Positions 46,401 to 49,540 of a stretch of 64,000 nucleotides of DNA are shown one piece after another. How positions within the stretch are numbered: the first letter of the stretch is position 1; every line of letters starts with the position of its first letter. The DNA comes from Prostheceraeus crozeri (Eukaryota; Platyhelminthes; Polycladida; Euryleptidae). Both the position numbers and the translations under genes were made by a program. The stretch covers positions 62,001 through 126,000 of the forward strand of contig CAJQUW010015589.1 in the NCBI GenBank assembly GCA_907163375.1. The letters are read 5' to 3'. Under the pieces are notes generated by a model that searched no databases, was not told where the DNA came from, and saw nothing but the letters and a program-made list of their open reading frames with translations.

Positions 46401-48998
46401 TTTTGTTGGCCGGCCGTTCCCCAGATGAAGAGTGTGGTCACTCGAAACGTCGGGCTTGTAAAAAAATTTTATATTTTTTACTAAATCGTCTCTGGCAAAT
46501 ATACAAGTGGGTGAGGAAAAAATGTGTTTTGGTAAACATAACAAAATGGTAACAACTATTTGACAAAGTTGTGCCAAATTTCGGAACTTTATCATAACTG
46601 CTTGACAATAAGAGCGCATTCCTATTTGCAGGCAAGTCAATCATCATCATTAAAATAGTAGTCACACCAGCACGGAACAAGTAAGTACTGGTAATCTGAG
46701 AAAGTTTCTTGATAGAAGAAAAATGTGTATTTGGTCTTACTTTTTCATACAGATTTTTCATATAGTGTGAAAACATTCTCTTTTCAATCATCTGCATTTC
46801 TGGAGCTAATGGGAAATCGGCAGTGTCATCATGAATGGCTGCAGGATACTCTAAATCGAAATCAAAAATGTAGCCGATTTCACTATCATCATGCTTTGTA
46901 ACTAGTAGTGAATTGCATCCGCATTTGAAAAATGGAAACAGACCTGAATAGCTGCCATTTCATCCAATATCAGGAATCATCAGTAGGCCTAGTTCACGTC
47001 TCTCAGCATCGACACAACACCCTATTTGAAGTTGCAGTCATGCGCGGGCAATTAGCAAGTTAGTGAAATTTCAACGGGCATTTATTAAATATCACTTTGA
47101 ACACACTACTGGAAAATCGCCTTAAGTTACGCGCCTGCAACTGCTAATGAATACTGCTTTTTCAAACACAATGTAAATAGAATAATTAAATACATGTATT
47201 GAGTTGCATCCTCATTTGAAAAATTGGAACATATCTGCTGATGATTCCTGATATTGGAGAAATACCATCTATTCAGGTCTGTTCCCATTTTTCAAATGAG
47301 GATGCAACTCAATATTTAGTTTTTCTATTTACATTGCGTTTGAAAAAGCAGCATTAGTTGTTGTAGACGCGGTAACTTAGGTGATTTGACAGTAGTGTGT
47401 CCACAGTGATATTTGATGAATGCCCGTCGAAATTTCACTAACTTGGTAATTGCAAATCTCAAATATGCTTTGGCTGGACTTAGATATAATTGCGTTTTGT
47501 TCCATACTTTCTAACCATGCAGCTTTCCACTCGGTTACATCCAAAGATATACAAAATTTATTAATTGAACCAAAAGTCACAAGGAACGTCTGTTATGAGT
47601 TGCCTTCGTCTTGAAGTGGAGTAGCTTCAGAAATTCTGATCATACACAGCTTCTCCAATACTTGGAAATGATTAATATCTAACACGAATGAAGGAGATCC
47701 CACCGAACCGTTACTGATAGTAGTGAATTGTCAGTAAGTATCAATTTTTGCAGAAAATTGAATGCAAAAAAAGATTTACTGAAGCTTTTTTGAAGGAACG
47801 AAAAGAATTTACGACAAGTCACATTGAATGACGATTCACAGACTTAATGATAGACTTAAATTCATCGAAAATCCTGTAACGACTTCTATAAAAAATATGT
47901 CGATGTTTTCGAGCAGTAAATATCGATTGATCTGACTGCCTATATGATAAATTCCAGGAGAAGAAATAGAAAATGAATATTTGTTGGGAGGGAATAGAGC
48001 ATGGTGTCAAAATCACAGGAGCACGGCGGATGACGTCAAACAGAAAGTCTATCATGACCCTTGATAAATTCAGCATATTTCCGCATTTCAATCTAAATCA
48101 CAACTGAAATAGGATTGCTTTCCTTTCTATCGTGGTTTGACCGTTGTATTTATAAAGACTGTTTTGACCAGGTTATTATGACTCGACATTAATCTGCTTT
48201 TTGCATGTTGACATTATCGCAGCCCTGTCAGAATAAACATGATATGGATCAATTTGCTAATTCCAACTGCTTCCTTCATTTTTCCTGAGGTTGATACATT
48301 AAGACATAGAAATTCCTGATTCAAAGCCCGTCCTTGAAAGGTGTAGATGGATGTATCTACCAAGGAGGTTGAGATAGCATTAAAACATTGAATTATTAAG
48401 TGTAGGATTTGTTACATCAAAATGTGCAATTTCCGAGTCTTCATCACACCTCAAGATTTTGAGAAGGTAACTGAACTCAGAATGAATATTAATTTTGGAC
48501 GAAATCGTTGACCATGTATGTTGACATACAGCATCCAAATCCATATTCTACAGATCAGCTGTTGAAATGAATGTTCGATATTCTGACAGCATTATTAACG
48601 TTACAGGGATTTCGGACTTACCTCGCTCTCCGGGCGGCACAAAGCGGACGACCGGCGGTCGGAAGGAGAAATTCGATCGGATGAGGGCAACACGGATTGG
48701 TCCTTCACCTGCTTCCTCACTCTGCACAGTCATTCGGGAGGTGGCTCGAGATCCCATGCTGCTGCTCACTGCAGAGATAGGACGATTTACATTTGTTGAC
48801 AGAAGAACCATCAGATTGCTGAACTTACGCATACTGCTGCCATCACCGTCATCATCATCGAGGCAATCGACAACATCCTCGTCGACATCTTCATCAATGC
48901 CATCGTCCTCTTCGTCGTCCTGAGGTCGTTCCAGAGCCGATGCTCCACGAGAACGCAACTGCCTCTCTTCTTCTTCACCATCTCCTGGTTCCCGCTCA
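4196..48998 (-). CDS. TTLL4: TTLL4-like tubulin polyglutamylase gene, split over about eleven exons
   Basis: Locus entry; exons are listed separately. The joined exons encode a TTL-family ATP-grasp ligase that adds glutamate side chains to glutamates in tubulin tails and other acidic proteins, acting on microtubules in cytoplasm, cilia and centrioles (family knowledge). Order of blocks seen: acidic N-terminal region, WEYRKLLKW block, [48 protein letters not shown] (nucleotide-binding lysine and loop), [25 protein letters not shown], then [10 protein letters not shown] and [12 protein letters not shown] (metal-binding ATP-grasp end), and a TPDDLRIL / [15 protein letters not shown]-terminal block. 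This set and order match TTLL4 better than other TTLLs as I remember them. All nine core junctions keep phase with GT-AG introns. The 5' end and the C-terminus past 29841 are less certain. Confidence 0.9.
4445..5238. other. Start of the long intron (or intergenic) of the TTLL4-like locus
   Basis: AT-rich sequence upstream (minus sense) of the 4444 acceptor; nothing else recognised. Confidence 0.4.
5245..6049. mobile_element. hAT-like non-autonomous element with CAGACCTGCCAAC ends
   Basis: The left end reads CAGACCTGCCAAC and the right end is its inverse (GTTGGCAGGTCTG). Both ends contain repeated TCCGGGACA words just inside. CAATTG lies immediately outside each end (5239-5244 and 6050-6055), a probable target duplication, though hAT elements normally give 8 bp so two bases may have changed. 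About 805 bp long with no transposase. The CAG...CTG ends and length suggest a hAT MITE; family assignment is inference. Confidence 0.65.
6056..6689. other. Spacer before the LINE
   Basis: AT-rich unique sequence; nothing recognised. Confidence 0.4.
6694..7300 (+). pseudogene. LINE ORF2 N-part: endonuclease end and linker
   Basis: Encodes the SDH end of the endonuclease domain and the charged linker typical of LINE ORF2 (for example [18 protein letters not shown]). A one-base frameshift at about 7255-7285 separates it from the RT frame: homologous linker sequence ([18 protein letters not shown]) resumes in the next frame. Broken copy. Confidence 0.8.
7275..8966 (+). pseudogene. LINE reverse transcriptase domain
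   Basis: Open for almost 500 codons from 7482, with the same frame extending back to about 7275. Contains the RT blocks in order: [74 protein letters not shown] and [12 protein letters not shown], whose FADD contains the catalytic aspartates. It ends with the thumb and LINE C-terminal region ([47 protein letters not shown]). The RT part is intact, so the copy is fairly young, but 5' truncation and the frameshift make it non-autonomous. Confidence 0.92.
9130..9151 (+). repeat. AAAT microsatellite tail of the LINE
   Basis: About five repeats of AAAT at the end of the LINE 3' UTR, as is usual for CR1/L2-like elements. Confidence 0.85.
9152..9767. other. Spacer between LINE and Penelope-like termini
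   Basis: No gene. A short imperfect palindrome of GTGCACTATCG type sits at about 9452-9475. Confidence 0.4.
9768..9802 (-). ncRNA. Degenerate hammerhead ribozyme motif of a Penelope-like element
   Basis: Minus strand: CCC (stem I), a degenerate TTGAAGC core, GTC/GAC stem II with a TTTAA loop, GAA, palindromic ACGCGT (a stem III that can only pair in a dimer), then C and GGG (stem I partner). The layout fits the short dimeric hammerheads known from Penelope-like elements, but C3 and A9 of the core are changed, so activity is doubtful. Confidence 0.5.
10076..10116 (-). ncRNA. Minimal hammerhead ribozyme with intact core
   Basis: Read on the minus strand: TGC (stem I), CTGATGA (consensus core), one T, stem II GCCTAC/GTAGGC closed by GGATA, GAA, palindromic ATATAT (two-strand stem III), T as the cleavage-site base, then GCA (stem I partner). 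Every conserved core position I know of is present apart from the single extra T before stem II, which recurs in the other copies. Such 40-nt dimeric hammerheads are known from Penelope-like retroelements. Expected to self-cleave only as a dimer. Confidence 0.65.
10163..10340. repeat. Inverted repeat, arms about 75 bp
   Basis: 10163-10245 and 10263-10340 are inverted copies of each other (share AGATCTACAAAATATACA, then CTATGC and GGTAGTAAAGGGTTA), with about 18 bp between. It lies next to the hammerhead at 10076-10116 and is probably part of the same Penelope-type insertion. Confidence 0.75.
10341..11199. other. Spacer
   Basis: No gene or repeat recognised. Confidence 0.4.
11200..11970. repeat. 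Degenerate satellite-like array around an ATACGTTGTTTTG core
   Basis: At least ten copies of a TTTNAAATACGTTGTTTTG-type core, the last six or seven spaced by about 50-60 bp from about 11600 to 11960, with a second conserved part (CATGCCT...GAAACTGAAAA) between cores. Copies at 11212-11245, 11422 and 11485 are more widely spaced and some are inverted. Strongly diverged, so an old array. Confidence 0.65.
11971..14099. other. Spacer with one solitary transposon-like end
   Basis: No gene. ACAGGGTGTTCAGCATAAAT at 12230-12249 resembles the outer end of an IS630/mariner-type element, but no matching opposite end was found. Confidence 0.4.
14108..15089 (+). pseudogene. Tc1-like (DD34E) transposase, broken
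   Basis: The first part (14108-14598) has the N-terminal helix-turn-helix pair ([33 protein letters not shown]), the GRPRK hook and VVWSDEAS with the first catalytic Asp. The last part (14745-15089) has [11 protein letters not shown] (second Asp), [11 protein letters not shown] (the Glu) and a normal C-terminus. Between them the frame breaks at a stop after 14595, a short deletion around the glycine-rich stretch (14630-14640), and another stop before 14745. All three catalytic acids survive although the gene is dead. Confidence 0.88.
15217..15247 (+). repeat. Right terminal inverted repeat of the Tc1-like element
   Basis: Ends ...TTTTATGAAACGGACTGTA; the reverse complement begins TACAGTCCG, a typical Tc1/mariner end. 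It lies 128 bp after the transposase stop. I found no left partner upstream of 14108, so the left side appears deleted or strongly diverged. Confidence 0.5.
15248..16090. other. Spacer
   Basis: Nothing recognised. Confidence 0.4.
16094..16182. repeat. Short inverted repeat with CACAGAATTAGATTG arms
   Basis: GAACTCT...CACAGAATTAGATT on the left and its inverse ending at GAGTTC on the right, arms about 30 bp around a CG-rich loop. The same CACAGAATTAGATTGTTT word occurs at 49194-49211, so it marks a dispersed small element. Confidence 0.6.
16681..16940. repeat. 53-bp tandem repeat, about 4.7 copies
   Basis: Units begin GCGGACTTTTCTTTGAAC and recur at 16691, 16744, 16797, 16850 and 16903, exactly 53 bp apart. 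Copies differ by only a base or two, so the array is recent. Confidence 0.95.
16941..18598. other. Spacer with AATTAATTG-rich patch
   Basis: No gene supported. 17385-17485 contains several ATCAATTAATTG-like words. 18045-18135 contains a GGAACC-type degenerate repeat. Confidence 0.4.
18667..18695 (-). ncRNA. Hammerhead-like motif, left arm
   Basis: CTGACGA, T, stem II GGCCAC/GTGGTC, GAAA. The core fits CTGANGA; stem III after GAAA is not clearly formed, so probably decayed. Confidence 0.45.
18796..18824 (+). ncRNA. Hammerhead-like motif, right arm
   Basis: CTGACGA, T, stem II GGCCA/TGGTC, GAAA; the inverted partner of the copy at 18667-18695. Confidence 0.45.
18868..20069. other. Spacer
   Basis: Nothing recognised. 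Confidence 0.4.
20070..20228 (-). repeat. tRNA-derived SINE
   Basis: On the minus strand the head has an A box TGGCTAAGTTGG (20207-20218) and a B box AGTTCGAGTCT (about 20166-20176) at tRNA-like spacing, within a tRNA-shaped region starting at about 20225. The tail (20070-20160) is unrelated to a tRNA. No CCA or intact acceptor stem, so a SINE or tRNA pseudogene rather than a functional tRNA. Confidence 0.6.
20470..20590 (-). repeat. Second, different tRNA-derived SINE or tRNA-like sequence
   Basis: Minus strand: A box TAGCTGAATTGT (20560-20571) and B box GGTTCAAGACC (20505-20515). Its sequence differs from the head at 20160-20225, so it comes from another tRNA family. It lies about 280 bp from the first and in the same orientation. 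Confidence 0.5.
20591..24383. other. Long stretch without a recognised gene
   Basis: AT-rich, inside the putative last intron of the TTLL4-like locus. Open frames (for example 22551-22814) show no motifs and no exon borders. Confidence 0.4.
24384..24535 (-). CDS. TTLL4: Candidate penultimate TTLL4-like exon with in-frame TGA
   Basis: Acceptor ACTTTCAG and donor CTACAG/GTAGGC flank 152 nt. Its first two bases complete the codon left by the 29841 exon. It then reads a basic stretch ([20 protein letters not shown] onward) for 40 codons to TGA at 24413-24411. It stays open for nine more codons (QLLRLPPLQ) and leaves in phase 0, the phase required by the 4444 exon. The other two frames are blocked early. 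Bases after the stop are CAA CTA. Either the protein ends here, or the TGA is read through or is an error. No homology is recognised for this part. Confidence 0.5.
25192..25233 (-). ncRNA. Hammerhead ribozyme, left arm
   Basis: TGC (stem I), CTGAAGA (consensus CTGANGA), T, a 7-bp stem II (GATTACT/AGTGATT) closed by GAGT, GAA, palindromic ATTAAT (dimer stem III), A at the cleavage position, GCG (stem I partner with one G-T pair). Core intact. Confidence 0.6.
25428..25469 (+). ncRNA. Hammerhead ribozyme, right arm, one core change
   Basis: Inverted partner of the 25192 copy. It reads CTGGAGA, so the invariant A6 is G; this copy is expected to be inactive. Other helices are kept. Confidence 0.55.
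25936..26150. repeat. Near-perfect foldback, arms about 105 bp, almost no loop
   Basis: CAATCAAAAAGCNGAAGGACC and CAAGTGTGAGTGA open the left arm and are found inverted at the right end (to 26150). The arms meet at about 26041-26049. No coding capacity. Probably a foldback MITE; no clear target duplication. Confidence 0.8.
26405..26490 (-). CDS. Alternative terminal exon candidate for the TTLL4-like gene
   Basis: Acceptor TTTGCAG at 26491-26497, then an 86 nt frame that also fits the one-base overhang of the 29841 exon and ends at TAA (26405-26407). It encodes 28 residues ([15 protein letters not shown] onward). A second AG 12 bases in keeps the same frame. No poly(A) signal was clearly seen close by. 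Weaker than the 24535 exon because no donor and no onward connection to the 4444 exon are visible. Confidence 0.2.
26491..29840. other. Intron of the TTLL4-like gene
   Basis: No other gene. Holds AATTAATTG-rich words at 27765-27865 and a short GGGTCTACT/AGTAGACCC hairpin at about 27953-28003. Confidence 0.5.
29841..30234 (-). CDS. TTLL4: TTLL4-like exon: TPDDLRIL / [14 protein letters not shown]-terminal block
   Basis: 394 nt exon, acceptor CCCTTCAG, donor AACGCAG/GTGAGC; enters in phase 0 and leaves one base. Encodes [39 protein letters not shown], then [10 protein letters not shown] and a Ser/Thr/Pro-rich tail. In TTLL4 the matching TPDD-x-RIL, RYLRF and GVDLL segments occur in the same order. 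The remaining G must be joined to a downstream exon; candidates are given separately. Confidence 0.92.
30235..32500. other. Intron of the TTLL4-like gene
   Basis: AT-rich. A short plus-strand run [14 protein letters not shown] (about 32098-32140) recalls a GIY-YIG endonuclease of a Penelope-like element but is too short to assign. Confidence 0.4.
32501..34166 (+). mobile_element. Mariner/IS630-type element with about 245-bp terminal inverted repeats
   Basis: The left arm (32501-32746) and right arm (33916-34166) are inverted copies, starting CAGGATAGGCGGAAAGTTGG and CAAGGTGGGCGGAAAGTTAG. The inner part of each arm shares long matches (TGGCACAGATTT, ATCAGATTTTGAAAAGCTCG). TA follows the right end; the left flank has TT. 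The element sits in a TTLL4-like intron between the 30234 and 34295 exon borders. Confidence 0.88.
32796..33784 (+). pseudogene. Mariner-type transposase relic with DUF4817-like N-terminus
   Basis: Begins [20 protein letters not shown], the N-terminal helix-turn-helix region that insect and other invertebrate mariner-like transposases share. It continues [40 protein letters not shown], then [37 protein letters not shown]. The first catalytic Asp is replaced by Asn (WSNE instead of WSDE), and there are several frameshifts (about 33070-33110, 33330-33480, 33600). Non-functional. Confidence 0.8.
34167..34294. other. Remainder of intron
   Basis: Sequence between the mariner element and the donor of the 34295 exon; nothing else seen. 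Confidence 0.4.
34295..34492 (-). CDS. TTLL4: TTLL4-like exon: post-core helical region
   Basis: 198 nt (66 codons), acceptor TTTTGCAG, donor GAGCTG/GTGAGT, phase 0 at both ends. Encodes [13 protein letters not shown], as in TTLL4 proteins just after the ATP-grasp fold, then a linker and [19 protein letters not shown], a charged helix comparable to the KMKKAYYL helix region of TTLL4. Confidence 0.92.
34558..34846 (-). CDS. TTLL4: TTLL4-like exon: ATP-grasp metal-binding end
   Basis: 289 nt exon, acceptor TGCTTCAG, donor TCG/GTATGA. Encodes [52 protein letters not shown] and [16 protein letters not shown], ending KGHMIS. The Asp of FDILLD and the Glu and Asn of LECNISPS are the residues that bind magnesium-ATP in TTL enzymes, and they are intact here, so the enzyme is predicted active. 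TTLL glutamylases commonly have LEVN at this point; Cys replaces Val. Confidence 0.95.
35378..35500 (-). CDS. TTLL4: TTLL4-like exon: [11 protein letters not shown] block
   Basis: 123 nt exon, acceptor CATTTTAG, donor AAGTG/GTGGGT. Encodes [20 protein letters not shown], then [21 protein letters not shown]; the last two bases complete Trp with the next exon. HLTNYS is the TTL-family signature next to the catalytic centre. Confidence 0.95.
35570..35698 (-). CDS. TTLL4: TTLL4-like exon: [14 protein letters not shown] block
   Basis: 129 nt exon, acceptor GCTCCTCCAG, donor AAA/GTAAGA. Encodes [40 protein letters not shown] and SQ. The KFDLR-x-YV motif is the central strand of the TTL ATP-grasp domain, where the Arg and Asp are conserved. 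Enters with one base, exits with two. Confidence 0.95.
35699..36448. other. Intron of the TTLL4-like gene
   Basis: Nothing recognised besides AT-rich sequence. Confidence 0.4.
36449..37140. mobile_element. Foldback element, copy 1
   Basis: About 690 bp with diverged inverted arms (36460-36620 against 37020-37125) sharing GAGGC/GGCCGA, ATGAGRCWTTCACA, GTCTGCYGAGTTCTAC and TTCCTCTTCTTG. The inner part contains AAACTAAACACGTTTAGGTT and CCYCTTAATGCCGGCAAG and is related to copy 2 at 42548-43125. No protein recognised. Ends about 20 bp from the 37163 exon. Confidence 0.6.
37163..37440 (-). CDS. TTLL4: TTLL4-like exon: nucleotide-binding part of ATP-grasp fold
   Basis: 278 nt exon, acceptor GGTTTCAG, donor CAACG/GTGAGT. 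Encodes [20 protein letters not shown], then [15 protein letters not shown], then [19 protein letters not shown] and KRPVIVQ. The KPP-x4-GIG segment is the TTL-family loop and lysine that contact ATP. It exits with two bases (CG), completed by the A that opens the next exon to give Arg. A foldback-type repeat ends about 20 bp downstream of this exon in the intron. Confidence 0.95.
37441..38531. other. Intron of the TTLL4-like gene
   Basis: Nothing recognised. Confidence 0.4.
38532..39135. mobile_element. Inverted-repeat element with internal 178-bp tandem units
   Basis: Ends CACACGTATGCGAATTCGAT at left and its near-inverse (ATCGAATTCACGTACGTGTG) at right. Inside are three units of exactly 178 bp (CGCCACRAGTCGTCCTAG at 38586, 38764 and 38942), the second and third almost identical. 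GATTGCGAATCACGGCGAA recurs at each unit border and in the ends, so the units look like repeats of the element's own body. The open frames here simply repeat with the units. Confidence 0.85.
39136..41163. other. Intron of the TTLL4-like gene
   Basis: No gene or clear repeat; one minus-strand frame (40492-40755) is low-complexity hydrophobic and unsupported. Confidence 0.4.
41164..41240 (-). CDS. TTLL4: TTLL4-like exon: [16 protein letters not shown] block
   Basis: 77 nt exon, acceptor CTTTGCAG, donor CAGAAA/GTAAGA. Encodes [19 protein letters not shown] and ends REYQK, which directly abuts the INHFPG start of the next exon, as in TTLL4 proteins. Ends in phase 0. Confidence 0.92.
41309..41419 (-). 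CDS. TTLL4: TTLL4-like exon: WEYRKLLKW block
   Basis: 111 nt between acceptor TTTTTCAG and donor A/GTGAGT. Encodes [20 protein letters not shown] and on to GFRISK, equivalent to the TTLL4 segment just before the substrate-facing loop. It enters with two bases and exits with one (A), in phase with both neighbours. Confidence 0.9.
42002..42547 (-). pseudogene. Decayed mariner-like transposon end and transposase fragment
   Basis: ACAGGGTGGGCATAAGTTG at about 42002 resembles a mariner-type end. On the minus strand, about 42260-42300 reads GACCTAACTC...CTTTTGGGGAGAC-like DNA, which in mariner-type transposases encodes the SPDLTP...FFLWG segment. Upstream on that strand is a frame (about 42380-42575) with [14 protein letters not shown], reminiscent of the DNA around the second Asp. 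Heavily mutated; assignment rests on short matches. Confidence 0.35.
42548..43125. mobile_element. Foldback element, copy 2
   Basis: Arms 42548-42670 and 42960-43120 are inverted (CCGGCAGCCAGAACGAG, GATGTACACCRTATGCCTAC, GGTTCCTCTTCTTG). Interior resembles copy 1 (CTCCTAATGTCGGCAAAC against CCCCTTAATGCCGGCAAG). No coding sequence recognised. Lies within the intron between the 41419 and 48622 exon borders. Confidence 0.65.
43126..44797. other. Intron of the TTLL4-like gene
   Basis: Nothing recognised. Confidence 0.4.
44939..44974 (-). ncRNA. Hammerhead-like motif, left arm of Penelope-like element
   Basis: CCC, CAGATGA (U4 changed to A), A, stem II GAGTG/CACTC closed by TGGT, GAA, palindromic ACGT, C, GGG. 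All helices present; one core change shared with the other arm. Confidence 0.55.
45026..45808 (-). CDS. Penelope-like element: linker and GIY-YIG endonuclease domain
   Basis: About 260 codons, open. After a linker with a [20 protein letters not shown] cysteine segment it reads [20 protein letters not shown] and NNRFKEHQ, the GIY-YIG core used by Penelope-like elements to nick target DNA (YIG, the Arg and the EH are kept), then [20 protein letters not shown] at the stop. It continues upstream into RT sequence in another frame (about 45810-46085), so a frameshift near 45810 separates the two. Confidence 0.85.
   Translation of the reverse strand: MISDTIEFEVFKKTTHSGITLDKRSWISQSVKTNFVNNTFKYIKDRCSNNNAFQKHMNSTIRNLKDNNYSDSDLKNKTFLNTRIRTNTSEQKQCNFHVDFINDSNLRKLRTFTNEYQLPIKIIPKPGKQLKHNLNTFNKNINDCSCNICKSNPHINNCYIKHVVYKFTCNICSEFYIGSTNRPLNNRFKEHQYSIKNKDNKSVLSDHVRFVHSEYNNATIDMFRIEIIDQQLNPLRTRVSEAEYIRRLQPKINRKHERVT
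45810..46085 (-). pseudogene. Penelope-like RT domain, central and C-terminal part
   Basis: Minus strand reads [20 protein letters not shown], then [16 protein letters not shown] and onward. YVDD is the RT catalytic box in the form Penelope-like elements use, and the -G-PPFA-I-DY-E-KAL block precedes it as expected. A frameshift near 45920 follows. Sequence upstream of 46085 is replaced by an oppositely oriented piece. Confidence 0.75.
46074..46370 (+). pseudogene. Penelope-like RT N-terminal piece fused to endonuclease C-terminus
   Basis: Plus strand: [40 protein letters not shown], then [12 protein letters not shown] (RPI and SLDI are the first RT blocks). It jumps directly in frame to [20 protein letters not shown], the same end as the minus-strand copy (which has EAEYIRR). 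The internal RT and endonuclease are missing, consistent with an inversion/deletion during insertion. Confidence 0.75.
46419..46454 (+). ncRNA. Hammerhead-like motif, right arm of Penelope-like element
   Basis: Same as the left-arm copy, opposite orientation, identical core including the CAGATGA change, so the change predates the inverted duplication. Confidence 0.55.
46958..46983 (-). ncRNA. Hammerhead-like core
   Basis: CTGATGA, T, TCC...GGA stem II around TGATATT, an extra T, GAAA. Slightly decayed relative to its partner at 47238. Confidence 0.35.
47238..47262 (+). ncRNA. Hammerhead-like core
   Basis: CTGATGA, T, TCC/GGA stem II with TGATATT loop, GAAA. Core consensus present; stem I is weak. 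Confidence 0.4.
47457..48621. other. Intron of the TTLL4-like gene
   Basis: Nothing recognised. Confidence 0.4.
48622..48998 (-). CDS. TTLL4: TTLL4-like exon: acidic N-terminal region and start of TTL core
   Basis: Acceptor CTCCACAG and donor GAGCGAG/GTAAGT. It enters needing one base and leaves one base (G). The first half is a highly acidic low-complexity stretch (many Asp and Glu around 48840-48930). It is followed by a Ser/Arg-rich linker and then [15 protein letters not shown], which corresponds to the 'PP-hydrophobic-F' entry into the TTLL4 core. Joined to the next exon it reads [17 protein letters not shown], matching the family arrangement. The opposite-strand open frame at 48567-48923 is only the complement of the Asp codons. 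Confidence 0.85.
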
Positions 48999-49415
48999 CT
49001 GTGGAGACAAAGAGACTTCGCTCTAGACAAATCAATGACAGAGAACTTATGGGGGAACTAAAAGAACATAATTACATCCTTCATGTTGTGAGTTGACAGC
49101 ATGGGCAAGTCGAATCCAACAAAGAAATAAAAAATAATTTTGCGGATGTGATGCCATTCAGTTCTGACGTGTTGTCTAAAATGAGACCAACTCACAGAAT
49201 TAGATTGTTTAATTCTTTCAGTTTACTAGAAGTGCACACTAATTCAAAACGATGGCAAATGCTGGAACCTAGCAAGTGACCAATTAGGAATTCCTAATAC
49301 CATACACACATCTGAAAAAAGTCGTGCGTCGCTTGCGGATTGCTGCATATTCCACCAGAGTGCCACGATTTCTTCAAATTTGAAGAATTCAGATCATTGA
49401 GCAGAAGTTTCTTGC

Positions 49416-49540
49416 TGATGTTGTAGGCGGTTAGTAAAAGAAGCCTGTCACGTGATAAAAATGTATCTTTGATTATCCCTAATGCCATGTTAGCTTTAGC
49501 AATCATACTTGAAATGTGATCGGTCCTTACGATCATTTTA
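49416..49540 (-). pseudogene. Short LINE reverse-transcriptase C-terminal fragment
   Basis: Minus strand DHISSMIAKANMALGIIKDT followed by FLSRDRLLLLTAY resembles the thumb region of jockey/CR1-type LINEs (H-x-KAN-x-LG-x-I-x-R-x-F). Only about 40 codons, then it degrades. Confidence 0.45.

Larger units (their letters stand above)
44798..46561. mobile_element. Rearranged Penelope-like element inside a 13-bp target duplication
   Basis: GTAACAACTATTT is found exactly at 44798-44810 and 46549-46561. Within it are a 28-nt left tail (44811-44838), inverted arms 44839-45111 and 46283-46548 (over 95% identical by eye), and a centre with two oppositely oriented pieces of one Penelope-like ORF: a C-terminal piece (RT with YVDD, and GIY-YIG) on minus and an N-terminal RT piece on plus, fused to another copy of the last 28 codons. 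Both arms contain a hammerhead motif. The arms' high identity suggests a recent event. Confidence 0.88.
46905..47456. repeat. Penelope-type palindromic cluster with hammerhead-like cores
   Basis: Inverted arms 47048-47228 and 47270-47456 (GCAATTASCAAGTTAGTGAAA at the ends, GTTGCATCCTCATTTGAAAA near the middle), plus a partial extra copy at 46908-46998. The cores at 46958-46983 and 47238-47262 diverge. No coding sequence. Confidence 0.75.

Noticed and set aside
48567-48923. Plus-strand open frame with long Ser runs
   Set aside because: It is the complement of Asp/Glu codons in the TTLL4-like exon at 48622-48998.
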